A stretch of DNA of 64,000 bases from Brevibacillus laterosporus (GTDB lineage: Bacteria > Bacillota > Bacilli > Brevibacillales > Brevibacillaceae). The stretch is from positions 62,001 to 126,000 of the forward strand of contig NZ_JAUKFY010000006.1 in the NCBI RefSeq assembly GCF_030489605.1. The letters run 5' to 3'. A program made the translations under genes and the position numbers. Below the pieces are notes generated by a model, which saw nothing but the letters and a program-made list of their open reading frames with translations, made no database searches and was not told the DNA's origin. How positions within the stretch are numbered: the stretch's first letter is position 1; every line of letters starts with the position of its first letter. Positions 34,716 to 44,195 of the stretch are shown here, in pieces.

Positions 34716-35990
34716 TTAGGTAGCTAATCGACAAACTGCTTCATACAGATACTCTACGCCAATACTAATATCTGAAGCATGGGACCACTCGTCAGGGTGA
34801 TGACTAATCCCATCCTTACACCGAACAAATAGCATCCCCATTTGCGTTATCTCAGACAAAATCATCGCATCGTGACCTGCACCACTATTCATCAGCGGTA
34901 ATTCATTCTGTCTTCTCAGGCCGATCTGACGAAACATCTGTACAAGTTCAGTCGCGGCATCAGCCTTTTTGATCGCCAGCGTATCCCCCAGCTGATACGT
35001 TAGCCCGCGTCGCAAGGATATTTCCGAGAGGAGAGCATCTATATCAGTTAAGATTTGCAACAATCGTGTTTCATCTATATCTCTAATATCAACTGTAAAT
35101 GAAACAGAACCAGGAATAACATTGCAAGCACCAGGTTCTACCTCAAATGTACCCACAGTCCCCACCGTAGGCTTGCTACGATCAGCGCCACATATCTTTT
35201 CTATTCCTAAAATGGCTTCGGCCGCAGCCATGATCGGATCGTTTCGCATGCTCATCGGTACTGTACCTGCATGACCTGACTTCCCTATTAATTTGATAGT
35301 CAATAATTTCACACCCATGATGCTGGTAACAATTCCAATCGGCTCGTTCACTGCTTGTAAATATGGACCTTGTTCGATATGTAGCTCTAAATATGCCTTG
35401 ATCTCCCCAGAACTCCGTATATCCGATGCATCTTTTAGAGGAGGAAAGCCACACTGCTGGAGAGCCTCTATTCTGGTGACATCCTGATTGTCGCGTCTCA
35501 TCATATCCTTTGGGGTAAGCTTACCACACATCCCTCTACTCCCAAAAAAACCATCTGAAAAACGAACTCCTTCTTCATCGCAAAAAGCAACTACTTCAAT
35601 CGGGTGTTCATGCTGGACATTATTTTCATGTAAAGCCTGAACAACCTCTATTCCCCCAATTACTCCAACTGTACCATCGAATCTGCCACCGTTAGGCACC
35701 GAATCGATATGAGAACCAAGCATTACGACAGGCGCATGTGGATTATTTCCTTCTTTCCTGCCAATTACATTCCCGAAGCAATCCTTGCGAACACGCATTC
35801 CAGCTTCTTTCATCCAGCCGGCAATCAAACGTTGCGCCGCCGTATCCTCATCCGTCAATGCTAATCTAGTAACTCCCTGTTCCGGCGTCCTACCAATTTC
35901 GCCCAATTGTCGCAACCTACTGTCAATTCTTTGCTCTTTTATTTGTACGTGTAAGTCCGTAGCCTGTTTCTGTTTTTTATAACTATCCAT
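34716..35990 (-). CDS. Zn-dependent amidase of the carbamoylase/hydantoinase family (M20)
   Basis: A 424-residue M20-family hydrolase of the N-carbamoyl-L-amino-acid hydrolase / allantoate amidohydrolase / beta-ureidopropionase group. Metal ligands appear in MLGSHIDSVPNGGRFDGTVG (His, Asp), AFCDEEGVRFSDGFFGSRGM (Glu), ELHIEQGPYL (His) and a C-terminal SHHPDEWS (His). The lid domain begins after about residue 215. It likely releases an amino acid from a carbamoyl or ureido precursor in purine, pyrimidine or hydantoin breakdown. No hydantoinase or permease gene is next to it. GGAG precedes the ATG. Confidence 0.92.
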   Translation of the reverse strand: MDSYKKQKQATDLHVQIKEQRIDSRLRQLGEIGRTPEQGVTRLALTDEDTAAQRLIAGWMKEAGMRVRKDCFGNVIGRKEGNNPHAPVVMLGSHIDSVPNGGRFDGTVGVIGGIEVVQALHENNVQHEHPIEVVAFCDEEGVRFSDGFFGSRGMCGKLTPKDMMRRDNQDVTRIEALQQCGFPPLKDASDIRSSGEIKAYLELHIEQGPYLQAVNEPIGIVTSIMGVKLLTIKLIGKSGHAGTVPMSMRNDPIMAAAEAILGIEKICGADRSKPTVGTVGTFEVEPGACNVIPGSVSFTVDIRDIDETRLLQILTDIDALLSEISLRRGLTYQLGDTLAIKKADAATELVQMFRQIGLRRQNELPLMNSGAGHDAMILSEITQMGMLFVRCKDGISHHPDEWSHASDISIGVEYLYEAVCRLAT

Positions 35991-36083
35991 AACACCAAAT
36001 CTCCTCTATCTAGATGAAATAGCATGCAGTAGTTAGTAATCTATTATTTCATGGAATTGATTTTTTTACTATCCAGAAAAGAC

Positions 36084-36122
36084 AAAAAGCCGATTGCCTT
36101 ATAGCACAGGAAATCGGCTTCC
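36084..36122 (-). terminator. Terminator downstream of the damaged lipoprotein gene
   Basis: GAAGCCGATT and AATCGGCTTT pair around a roughly 15-nt loop, followed by TTTTGTC on the minus strand. Confidence 0.85.
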
Positions 36123-36133
36123 GCACTGATCTA

Positions 36134-36717
36134 CTATTTTTTCAACAACTCGTTTAACTCTGCAGACTCTGGATATTCAATGGGAGCTGTTCCATAATTT
36201 TTACCGTCCTCTGAATAAAACATGAGATTTTTATTATCTCCATCCACGATGAAGAGGATGCTCTTTGCATTGATCTCTTGTTTGTTCTCTGTACCTACAA
36301 AAGCAGGCATGCTATGTTTGGTTGCTTGTTCACATTTAAATTCGACAGCAAGACCTTCCTTGACAGTCTTGGCGGCAGCTTCATTACTTTCATCAAACCG
36401 CACGGCATATCCTGGGTTTGCTGTCCGTTTATTTGTCAGTGTAAAAATTGTGTTAAATTCTTCATCCGCTGGCTTTACCACCTGTGTAGAGCCTTGCTTG
36501 TAAATAATCATCTCTTGGGGAGCAGATAGAACTTGTACGACTTGTTCATCTGAAAGCTTATAAGCCGCTGGTTTTTGTGTTTCCGATTTAGCTTGCTCTT
36601 GCTTTTGCTCTTGTGCCGCTTGTGCTGGGGCATCTGCCGTTTTCTGATTATTCCACATGCAGATGCTAATGCGGCTACTAGGAGTATCCCTGGAGCCCAT
36701 GCTGTCTTATTCCTGAT
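36134..36717 (-). pseudogene. Lipoprotein gene with probable frameshift and lost start codon
   Basis: The long frame (from 36700) lacks a sensible N-terminus, but a neighbouring frame just upstream encodes RNKTAWAPGILLVAALASAC, an excellent lipoprotein signal ending in a lipobox. Joining the two needs a one-base change at the GGAAT just after the cysteine codon. The expected start codon position reads ATC (36715-36717), six bases after AAAAAGGGG, where ATG would be ideal. The mature region (about 175 residues: EQVVQVLSAPQEMIIYKQGS, KEGLAVEFKCEQATKHSMPA) is otherwise intact and its family is unknown to me. Two lesions at one spot suggest recent inactivation or a local sequence error. Confidence 0.6.
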
Positions 36718-36863
36718 CTTTTTCCCCTTTTTCTAGTTGCTTTATTTCACAAGGAGTATGACGAGAGGTATCCTGCAAAAGGTTACATTCCCATTAGGAG
36801 TTCCTCTTTGTTCTCATGACAGCTTTACAGACCAGGTTAAGGAGTCACACCTGCAAAAGCATT

Positions 36864-37835
36864 TTACTGGTAATCTCGTCCCTTCCCGGAATCCCCCAAA
36901 TCAATTAACTCCTCAGGATAAGGCTCAAAAAAGCGTTGCTGTAACAAATATTCTTGTTCATATCGAAATACCCACGATTTTAAAAGACTGGTCATACTAC
37001 TCAGCGGCAATTTTCGTTCTCGATACCGACGCAATAAATGCTTAAAGTGATCCTTTTCCTTTGTAGAAAGCCTTTTACTAAAATACCCCATAATATGTTC
37101 ACAAACATTAATATTGGAGGTATATCGAGCTGCACGCTTAAACATGTTAGGTAAAAGCGCAGCATACTCGTCCCAGACCTGTTGCTTCTCTTTTTTCTCA
37201 TGATTTGCAACAATCTTGCCTAATTCCTTTGTAAGCTTTTGATTATATGCCATAAATAAATATTTATTTTCAGAATGAAATTGAATAAGATTTCGGATAG
37301 TAGGTTCCAAGCTTAAATGACGAAAATACGCTAGTGTGAACAGTTTTGTAAAGAAATGTTCGCGAATCGTAAAGTTCTTTAGCCTGCCCTCTTCCTCTAT
37401 CGCGACGTGAGGAAAATACGCGTTTACCTTCGCGCCAAAGAACCCAGGAGCGCTTTCTACAACAGGTGCTTTTTCCCACCCGCTGTATACTTTGACATCT
37501 TTTACACCGCAGCTTGGAGAGCGACTTTTCAGAATAAAGCCATCCACTTCTCCTGCATTTTGTAAAAAAGTATCGGCAAAACGATTCATCTGCTGACTAA
37601 GATCTGCTCGTGTTGATGGCTGAACGAGGCGATGCTGCTCGCCTTCCTTAATAATTCGAATGGTTTCACGGGGGATGCCCAAGCCAATCTCTATTTCGGG
37701 ACATACAGGAATAAAGGTTACAAAGGGAGCCAAGCTTCGAACGGTTTGATCTGAAAGCACATCTCCATTGTACCGGCACTCTGCAAACTCTAAACATTTG
37801 CTTACAACAACAATAGGCTTGGTTGTTATCTCCAC
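36864..37835 (-). CDS. DUF523 and DUF1722 fusion protein
   Basis: A 323-residue two-domain protein. Residues 8-150 are DUF523, with conserved cysteines in VSKCLEFAECRYNG, FIPVCPEIEIGLGIPR and KSRSPSCGVKDV. A DUF523 protein has been characterised as the [4Fe-4S] enzyme TudS, which desulfurises 2-thiouracil using three cysteines, so a desulfidase role is plausible here. Residues 190-300 are DUF1722 (LIQFHSENKYLFMAYNQKLT), as in E. coli YbgA; its function is unknown. The GTG start follows GGAGGGG. The gene stands alone. Confidence 0.9.
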   Translation of the reverse strand: MEITTKPIVVVSKCLEFAECRYNGDVLSDQTVRSLAPFVTFIPVCPEIEIGLGIPRETIRIIKEGEQHRLVQPSTRADLSQQMNRFADTFLQNAGEVDGFILKSRSPSCGVKDVKVYSGWEKAPVVESAPGFFGAKVNAYFPHVAIEEEGRLKNFTIREHFFTKLFTLAYFRHLSLEPTIRNLIQFHSENKYLFMAYNQKLTKELGKIVANHEKKEKQQVWDEYAALLPNMFKRAARYTSNINVCEHIMGYFSKRLSTKEKDHFKHLLRRYRERKLPLSSMTSLLKSWVFRYEQEYLLQQRFFEPYPEELIDLGDSGKGRDYQ

Positions 37836-38011
37836 ACTTGCCCCTCCACCTGTTGGAAATCTTTTTTATTTTATCCGTTTACTTCTACACTATACGAACA
37901 GATCTTTCTTACAAAAGTGTAAGCTGATTGTAAGTCAGAAGCATTTTGTTATATTCATAAACCGAGTAGACTTGTACTCAATACTACTAGAAAAGCTTAG
38001 GAGGTATTTTG

Positions 38012-38383
38012 GTGTCTATCAACAAATTTGTAATCATGCTAGCAGCCATCGCAGCTGGTATACTCCTTCTTCTATTTGCCTTGAGAGGTCAATCGGTTAT
38101 GCTGGATCGCCTCAATCCTATTATTCCAGTCAAGCCTTACTATACAATAGTGCAAACGGACGGTAAAAAACTAAACGATAAACAGTGGGAATATCAATTG
38201 GTAGGGTATGATGAGGAAGGTCAGCAGAATACTTTTATTATGATCGCTTCTAAAAACCTGCGTAAAGGTGCATATTTAGAGGTTTATGCGAAGGGGTTAA
38301 ATGGAAAAGGCTGGACGGAGGTAACTCCGGCAGGTATTCCTGAAAAAGCACAGATAAAATTGAGTTCCCCTGAAGAATCCTGA
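38012..38383 (+). CDS. YxeA-family protein
   Basis: A 123-residue protein with one N-terminal membrane or signal segment (KFVIMLAAIAAGILLLLFAL) and an extracytoplasmic part containing YYTIVQTDGKKLNDKQWEYQ and RKGAYLEVYAKG, the pattern of the YxeA (DUF1093) family of small secreted or anchored Bacillus proteins. GTG 38012 is chosen, 7 nt after AGGAGG; a TTG three bases earlier is also possible. Function unknown. It is convergent with an MFS gene and shares a terminator. Confidence 0.8.
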   Translation: MSINKFVIMLAAIAAGILLLLFALRGQSVMLDRLNPIIPVKPYYTIVQTDGKKLNDKQWEYQLVGYDEEGQQNTFIMIASKNLRKGAYLEVYAKGLNGKGWTEVTPAGIPEKAQIKLSSPEES

Positions 38384-38462
38384 GCCTATCGTTCACAAAA
38401 TGTAGAGAACACTTAGGAGAATTTGCTCTTTTTATAATTTTGATCTCTATGCTAATTATATA

Positions 38463-38513
38463 AAAATAGGCTGCTTCCTGCCGGGTTCTTCCAAGCGCGA
38501 AACAGCCTATTTC
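38463..38513. terminator. Bidirectional terminator between yxeA-like and MFS genes
   Basis: Arms AAATAGGCTG and CAGCCTATTT, extended by TTC/GAA after a one-base bulge. T- and A-rich flanks suit termination from both convergent genes. Confidence 0.8.
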
Positions 38514-38538
38514 GTCATATTCACAGTTCTTTTATTGA

Positions 38539-39777
38539 TTACATTCGATCTCTGAGACTGCCGTATAACGGGCGATCATAACATACATAACAAAGTAGTG
38601 GTAACACACAAATAGCAATCATCACGTACAGCATAAAGACTGGTGAAAAGCTTTCGTACAAAAGCCCCCCGATGAATGGACCAATCATCCGCCCGGCAGT
38701 CGCAGCACCACTCACAGCCCCTTGGAACAATCCCTCTTTACCGGAAATCGAAAGCTCTGCCGCCGCGGCTGGAACTGCTGGCCATAAGAGCATTTCTCCT
38801 AAAGTCACGATTATCATTCCGCACACAAAATGACTATACGCCTGATCAAATGCTAATACACCCATTCCACAAACAAAGATAAACAATCCGCCGATCATTT
38901 GAGAACGAAGATTAGATAAATAATGGCGTGTGACGTAAGCGCACAATGGCTGAGCTAAAATGATCAATGCTCCGTTAATCGTCCACAATAGACTATATTG
39001 AGATAATGAGTATCCTAATTTTGTCATGTAAGAAGATAGGTTGGTTGACCATTGCACATAAGGAATCCAGGTTATCGCAAAGCCCAGGCACAGAATTAAT
39101 AAGGATAGACCTGAGGTCGTTTTCCAAATAGAGGTTTCATCCTTGGAAGCCTTATAGGCAGCTTTCTCTGTCTTTCTTTGCAGATTTCTAGCAGCAGTCT
39201 CTGCCGCAATTTTCTTTAAATCCAGGCCAAAGCCAATTACGGCTAAAAAGATTAAATTAGTTGCACCATTTACCAGAAAAACAAACATAAACGATACACT
39301 TGCAACCACTCCACCCAGCGCAGAGCCAACCGCTACACCTAAATTTTGCGACAAGTATAACAAGTTAAACGCGCGTCGTCCCCCTTCAGGCCAAATACTT
39401 CCGGCCATTGCATTGAGGACCGGGAACACCATGCTATTGCTAAAGCCAAGTACTCCCATCATACAAACGTAAAATGGCCATACGCGAAAAAAAGCTAGTG
39501 AGGTAACACAGGCAGCCGAGATAAGCACCCCTGCAAAGATGGTTTTTATGCCGCCTATCTTGTCATGCAGAATGCCACCTGCCATACTTCCGATAATTCC
39601 CATGCCGGCATGGAGCATCAGGACGAGTCCAGCTACCGTAGCTGGTTTACCCAATACTTGAGTGATATAAATATTATTTAACGGCCAAATAAAAGACATC
39701 CCCGTTACATTAATAATGGCCCCGATCGCCAGAATCCACAAGGTTCGAGGATAGGTGGATAACATTTTGGATAACAC
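38539..39777 (-). CDS. MFS transporter
   Basis: A 412-residue major facilitator protein with 12 predicted membrane segments and a central basic loop (about 190-215). The motif-A region reads GGILHDKIGGIKTIFAG between segments 2 and 3, close to the GxLxDRxGxR consensus. The second half carries YSLLWTINGALIILAQPLCA. The overall type is that of drug or sugar efflux carriers; no substrate can be named. The GTG start follows GGGGAG by 7 nt. Confidence 0.9.
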   Translation of the reverse strand: MLSKMLSTYPRTLWILAIGAIINVTGMSFIWPLNNIYITQVLGKPATVAGLVLMLHAGMGIIGSMAGGILHDKIGGIKTIFAGVLISAACVTSLAFFRVWPFYVCMMGVLGFSNSMVFPVLNAMAGSIWPEGGRRAFNLLYLSQNLGVAVGSALGGVVASVSFMFVFLVNGATNLIFLAVIGFGLDLKKIAAETAARNLQRKTEKAAYKASKDETSIWKTTSGLSLLILCLGFAITWIPYVQWSTNLSSYMTKLGYSLSQYSLLWTINGALIILAQPLCAYVTRHYLSNLRSQMIGGLFIFVCGMGVLAFDQAYSHFVCGMIIVTLGEMLLWPAVPAAAAELSISGKEGLFQGAVSGAATAGRMIGPFIGGLLYESFSPVFMLYVMIAICVLPLLCYVCYDRPLYGSLRDRM

Positions 39778-39878
39778 GCTCGTACTCCCCTCTCAAGCTG
39801 TCACAATCTACCGAAACAAGTTAATGAATACAACCAAATAAAATAACAGAAGACCTCATCTTGGTCAATTCATTTTCA

Positions 39879-40937
39879 TCATTTACTTCGATTGATTTTT
39901 GCTCCACCCTTCGACAAAAGGCGATCTGTAGCTGACAGATCTTCAATTGTTGCTGCACCTATACCAAACATCGCTGCACGGCACTCAAACTCTACTCGCT
40001 CCATAAATGCTACAACCATCTCAGCTGATGTTGTAGCCGCTTCAAGTAACGCACGACCAAATCCAACCAAATCTGCTCCCAAAGCAATCGCTTTCGCCGC
40101 TTCAACTCCGTTATGAACTCCTCCACTTCCGATTAAAGGGAAGAAAGGAAGCTCTTCTCGAATGGTTTGTAAAGAAACAGATGTTGGAATCCCCCAATCT
40201 CGAAATGCTTCTGCGGCCATTTGCTTCATTGGTTCATTAGATCGATGCTTTTCCACCTCAATCCAAGATGTTCCCCCTGCTCCTGCTACATCAATAAAGG
40301 AAACTCCAGCATCCACAAGGCGTTTAGCTGTTTGTGAATCTATCCCAAAACCTACTTCTTTTACTCCGATAGGAATTTGACTTGCCTTACAAACCTGCTC
40401 AATTTTGGGCAAAAGATGCCTAAAATCCTGATCACCTTCAGGTTGAAAAATTTCCTGCATACTATTTACGTGTAATACCAGCGCATCGGCTTCAACAAGC
40501 TCTACACAGCGAAGACATTCTTTTACAGTGTAGCCATAATTCAGTTGAACAGCCCCTAGATTTGCGATAATTGGAATAGACGGAGCATGTTCTCTGACTT
40601 TAAAAGTTCGAGCAAGCTCTTCGCTTTCCAATGCCGCACGTACGGAACCAAGCCCCATAGCCCAGCCTCTAGCCTCCGCCGCCATCGCAAGTTTGGTATT
40701 TATTTGCTGGGCATTCTTCGTACCGCCTGTCATGGAGCTTACAAGGAAAGGGGTTCCCATATGTTTTCCTAAGAAAGTCGTATGTAACGAAACATCAGCA
40801 AAATGAATCTCTGGAAGAGCCGCATGTAAAAAATGATATTGTTCTAAACCTGTGGTCAGTCGATTCGATACCTCTTTATGTAAACAAATCTCAATATGCT
40901 CTGATTTACGTTTTTCAATCTCTGACTGATGCGTCAC
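39879..40937 (-). CDS. fni: Type 2 isopentenyl-diphosphate delta-isomerase
   Basis: Interconverts isopentenyl and dimethylallyl diphosphate, the building blocks of isoprenoids, using reduced FMN. The 352-residue protein shows RKSEHIEICL near the start, FLVSSMTGGTKNAQQINTKL, GLGSVRAALE, IPIIANLGAVQLN, the catalytic-region HVNSMQEIFQPEGDQDF, IGVKEVGFGIDSQTAKRL, FIDVAGAGGTSW and the FMN-phosphate site LIGSGGVHNGVEAAKAIALG. GTG 40937 is preferred because AGGAAGG lies 8 nt upstream. It stands alone on the minus strand. Confidence 0.95.
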   Translation of the reverse strand: MTHQSEIEKRKSEHIEICLHKEVSNRLTTGLEQYHFLHAALPEIHFADVSLHTTFLGKHMGTPFLVSSMTGGTKNAQQINTKLAMAAEARGWAMGLGSVRAALESEELARTFKVREHAPSIPIIANLGAVQLNYGYTVKECLRCVELVEADALVLHVNSMQEIFQPEGDQDFRHLLPKIEQVCKASQIPIGVKEVGFGIDSQTAKRLVDAGVSFIDVAGAGGTSWIEVEKHRSNEPMKQMAAEAFRDWGIPTSVSLQTIREELPFFPLIGSGGVHNGVEAAKAIALGADLVGFGRALLEAATTSAEMVVAFMERVEFECRAAMFGIGAATIEDLSATDRLLSKGGAKINRSK

Positions 40938-41178
40938 TACAATCACCTTCCTGCATGTCATTCTATGTCTAATCTTGCGTTGCCATACTCCATTCTACTA
41001 CTCTAATTCTATCTTGTAAAAAATAAGCTTCCTGTCAGAAAAAACTTTTTACTTTGTTTCCTAACTTTTCAACGTAGTGAGACTTGTACATCTTTCTTCA
41101 TTTCTGAATAAAAAGGCCTCTGGAAGGTTTAGGCTAAAAAGCATAGAGTTTCGAAATGAAGCTTGGAGGTGTTTTGCA

Positions 41179-41361
41179 ATGTACTATTCTCGCAAGCAAG
41201 AAGAGCCGGTAGAAGATGTAGAAACCTCAATCTGGGCTTGTACCAAAGATGATTGCATCTGTTGGATGAGAGAAAATTTATCCTTTGACGAAATACCGGT
41301 TTGTCCAATCTGCAGCTCCTCTATGGTTAAGGATTCTAAAATGCTCCCCCCTATTGCTTAA
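41179..41361 (+). CDS. YdjO-like small zinc-ribbon protein
   Basis: A 60-residue protein starting at ATG 41179 behind GGAGG. It has two cysteine pairs (WACTKDDCICWMRENL and PVCPICSSSM) and ends KMLPP, matching the cold-inducible YdjO family of Bacillus. The cysteines probably bind zinc. Function unknown. Upstream in-frame ATGs lack a ribosome-binding site and would add a low-complexity tail. Confidence 0.85.
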   Translation: MYYSRKQEEPVEDVETSIWACTKDDCICWMRENLSFDEIPVCPICSSSMVKDSKMLPPIA

Positions 41362-41371
41362 GCTTTGTTCA

Positions 41372-41411
41372 TGGGAAGCGTGTCTCTTCAAAGAAAGACA
41401 CGCTTCCTTTT
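41372..41411 (+). terminator. Terminator of the ydjO-like gene
   Basis: GGAAGCGTGTCTT and AAGACACGCTTCC form a long stem around a short loop, followed by TTTTCTC. Confidence 0.9.
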
Positions 41412-41500
41412 CTCTATGATTTCATCAACAGGAAGCTTATGGTATAATTTTTCTTGATATGTATAGTATATCTTGAAGATATAGAACCACGGAGGATTGC

Positions 41501-41980
41501 ATGCTAACTTTTGAACAAAAAAAAGCGATTATTGAATCGTTCCCAGAACTAACAAAAAAAGAAGTCTCGTTAGGACGCTTAAACTATCATTTTGAGGGAA
41601 GTCTACGTGATAAAAGGATTGTGGTAAATCACCTTCACCCAAATGGAAATGGCTTTGTCTATGCGGGTCACCTGCCGAAAAAAAAGACTGATCCAAAAGG
41701 CATGGTCAATATCCGCGATTATTCCGAGGAGCAATTGCGCAGTTTGATCGCTGACTCCATCGCGTACCTATCAACAGAACAGCTAGTAAACGACAACACC
41801 TTGGATTCAGTTGATCCTATTGAAGAGATTTGGGTAAACCAGAAAGGTGATACGCTACGACTGGTACAGGAGGATGAATTGTTTAACATATATACGGGAA
41901 ACAATCTGGAGGATTCCTATAACTCCTACAAAGGCGCAGTAACGTATTTGCAAAGTGAAGACTTTACACGCCAAGAATAA
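41501..41980 (+). CDS. Conserved-looking hypothetical protein
   Basis: A 159-residue soluble protein that I do not recognise. It starts MLTFEQKKAIIESFPELTKK and contains RLNYHFEGSLRDKRIVVNHL, HPNGNGFVYAGHL and DYSEEQLRSLIADSIAYLST. No signal peptide, membrane segment or cysteine motif is seen. GGAGG precedes the ATG, and a strong terminator follows, so it is a genuine single-gene unit. Confidence 0.75.
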   Translation: MLTFEQKKAIIESFPELTKKEVSLGRLNYHFEGSLRDKRIVVNHLHPNGNGFVYAGHLPKKKTDPKGMVNIRDYSEEQLRSLIADSIAYLSTEQLVNDNTLDSVDPIEEIWVNQKGDTLRLVQEDELFNIYTGNNLEDSYNSYKGAVTYLQSEDFTRQE

Positions 41981-42052
41981 GAGGGAAGACCCTAAAATGA
42001 AGGACCTTTCCTTACATTCAATGTCTCGATCAGATCCGATTTTTTAATAGCA

Positions 42053-42096
42053 AAAAGGCTTTCCACAGCAGATTATCTGGAAAGCCTTTTTGCTTT
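42053..42096. terminator. Bidirectional terminator
   Basis: AAAAAGGCTTTCC and GGAAAGCCTTTTT pair perfectly around a roughly 14-nt loop, with A/T runs on both sides. It ends the 41501-41980 gene and probably also the copper operon on the other strand. Confidence 0.9.
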
Positions 42097-42205
42097 TTAC
42101 TGTCTTAGTATTTCATTCCATGCATAGCTATGGACATAAAAACCTGTTTACCTGTAAATGCTCGTTGGACTGCTTCTTTTCGTAAGTACTGACTCAGCAT
42201 TTGTA

Positions 42206-42745
42206 TCAATGGTGGTGCAAATGATCATGCTGAGCTTGATTTTCCTGCTGCCCCTTTTCTTTTTCCAAGGCCTGCAGCTCCTCTTTTGACAAGCTGCCCA
42301 CAAGGACACGCAAGGTAGGAAGCAAATCTACTCCATGTGCTTTGACATAAGCTTGTACGTAATATACGCCGTCCTCTTGAAAGATTACCTTACTTTCATA
42401 GACGCCATTCGAACCCACTTGATGATCTACCTTTCCTTCTATATCATTATGGTCAGTTTTTACACCCTTTAACACCGCTTTATATTGCTTACTCTCTTGC
42501 TCCTGATTCGCCTTCCAGATTTTTAAATGTACATCTTCTGCATCGGATATGGGCTGGTTATTTTGTGTCAGCTTCACTTGTAACGCACTTATTTGCTTCG
42601 GTTTCACATTTTCAGGAATGGCAACATCTACATTTATGTTCGCTGGCTTGAGTGTGTTTTCCGCTTGGGTAATCGTTGAAGCAGAACATGCAGGTAATAA
42701 AAAGAAGACACTACAAATGGTGCAGATGTTAATCATGTTGCGCAC
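42206..42745 (-). CDS. FixH/YtkA-like lipoprotein with histidine-rich tail
   Basis: A 179-residue secreted lipoprotein: signal MINICTICSVFFLLPACSAS with lipobox LPAC, then a beta-sandwich of the FixH/YtkA type (VDVAIPENVKPKQISALQVK, NGVYESKVIFQEDGVYYVQA). The C-terminus ends HDHLHHH, an obvious metal-binding tail. It is last in a minus-strand group with a PepSY membrane protein and a YcnK-like copper regulator, so a role in copper handling at the cell surface is likely. The GTG start follows GGAG. Confidence 0.85.
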   Translation of the reverse strand: MRNMINICTICSVFFLLPACSASTITQAENTLKPANINVDVAIPENVKPKQISALQVKLTQNNQPISDAEDVHLKIWKANQEQESKQYKAVLKGVKTDHNDIEGKVDHQVGSNGVYESKVIFQEDGVYYVQAYVKAHGVDLLPTLRVLVGSLSKEELQALEKEKGQQENQAQHDHLHHH

Positions 42746-42775
42746 GCTTAATCTCTCCTCTCTGCTTGCTGTCAG

Positions 42776-44182
42776 CTATTCGGAATGTAGATTCTTTGCT
42801 ACTGCCTTAACCCGAGGGAAAATAAAACGATCAAACAAAAATACTACAACCAGTGAAATTCCTACTAGTGGCATGCAAAGTCCCGTCATGACCATCAGGA
42901 AAAATATCATTTTTGTTACTTTTGCTTGTTTAGGTTTCGAGGGTGCCCCCCATTTCCCTTCAGGCTTACGTTTCCACCACATGATAAAGGAACTAACCAC
43001 AATTCCGATCAATCCTAAGCAGCCCACTAAACCAATGAATTGATTTGCCCGGCCAAATAATCGTCCTTCATGTAATGCAATGCCTAACGTAATTCCTTTG
43101 GCCAACAAACCATAGTCACTATAGCGAACCTCGCTTAAAACCATGCCCGTATATTGATCAATATGCAGGGTTGCTTCCTGTCCTGGTTTGGAATGTGCTG
43201 TTGTTAACGTGTATACACCCTTTTCACCTTGAGGTAATGAAATAGTGTATGGTTTTGTTATATTCTGTTGCTCGGCCACCCACGCAACATCCTCTAGTGA
43301 CAACGGGATATATTGATTGTGCAGGGATTGCGGTACTGGCAAATTTTCTGTAGCCCAAGGAACATCCTTCGCTACGTCCTTTGTTTTCACCGCAGATTCA
43401 GGCTTCTCTCCAAAGCTGAATGCATAAGAAGGATAACCAGTCTTCGTAGAGGTAGCAAGCTGATTAATCCCTTCCCCCATTACACCTGACCAGGGAAGTC
43501 CAGTAATAATGAGCATGAGAACCAAAATCGACAACCAAAAGGCTGGAACAGCATGCAAATCTCGCCAAAACAGCCTCCCCTTTTTATGAATACGCGGTAG
43601 AATTGTCCCCCATATCGAAGCTCTATTTCTCGGCCACCACAGATACAAGCCTGTTACCAATAAGATTACAGCCCAGCAGGCCGCTAACTCCACTATCCGA
43701 TTGGCAATCGTTCCACCGGCAATTAGCTCACTATGCAGCTTTTTGATTATTTCCATAAACTTTTCATCAGCTTGAAGCGTCCCTTGTATCTCTCCTCGAT
43801 AAGGATCAATAAAAATACCGGTCATCTGATTATTTCCCATGGTCATTACTTCGGTTGTCCTTGCAGGATCATCATACAGTGTTAAAGAGGTGATAAGCTG
43901 ATCAGGATATTGCTCTTTAATGATTGCCGCTTGCTTGGAAACAGATAACGTCTGCTTCCCCACTTCTTGCACCTGATACATATGCTGGTATAAATAGGCT
44001 TCTATTTGTGGTTTAAATAAATAGATGGCCCCGCTACATGCTAAAATAAGTAAAAAAGGAGAAAAAAGAAGCCCTGCATAAAAATGCCATCTCCACACCA
44101 TTTGATAAAGACCCGTAGATTTATGCTTTTTAGTTCTAAGAGTCTCCTGTGATACTGATTGTTCTAACGTGCTATGGTTCAT
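42776..44182 (-). CDS. PepSY-associated membrane protein
   Basis: A 468-residue protein with about four membrane segments (first: HFYAGLLFSPFLLILACSGA) and two PepSY regions, one outside after the first segment (YLYQHMYQVQEVGKQTLSVS) and one later (VAWVAEQQNITKPYTISLPQ). It ends in a membrane pair around IALHEGRLFGRANQFIGLVG. Such proteins often act in metal or siderophore uptake as reductases or protease regulators. Start ATG 44182 follows AAAGGAG; the 13-codon longer frame lacks support. It lies 14 bp after the ycnK-like gene, so it is probably copper-controlled. Confidence 0.88.
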   Translation of the reverse strand: MNHSTLEQSVSQETLRTKKHKSTGLYQMVWRWHFYAGLLFSPFLLILACSGAIYLFKPQIEAYLYQHMYQVQEVGKQTLSVSKQAAIIKEQYPDQLITSLTLYDDPARTTEVMTMGNNQMTGIFIDPYRGEIQGTLQADEKFMEIIKKLHSELIAGGTIANRIVELAACWAVILLVTGLYLWWPRNRASIWGTILPRIHKKGRLFWRDLHAVPAFWLSILVLMLIITGLPWSGVMGEGINQLATSTKTGYPSYAFSFGEKPESAVKTKDVAKDVPWATENLPVPQSLHNQYIPLSLEDVAWVAEQQNITKPYTISLPQGEKGVYTLTTAHSKPGQEATLHIDQYTGMVLSEVRYSDYGLLAKGITLGIALHEGRLFGRANQFIGLVGCLGLIGIVVSSFIMWWKRKPEGKWGAPSKPKQAKVTKMIFFLMVMTGLCMPLVGISLVVVFLFDRFIFPRVKAVAKNLHSE

Positions 44183-44195
44183 GATCGTTGCTCCT

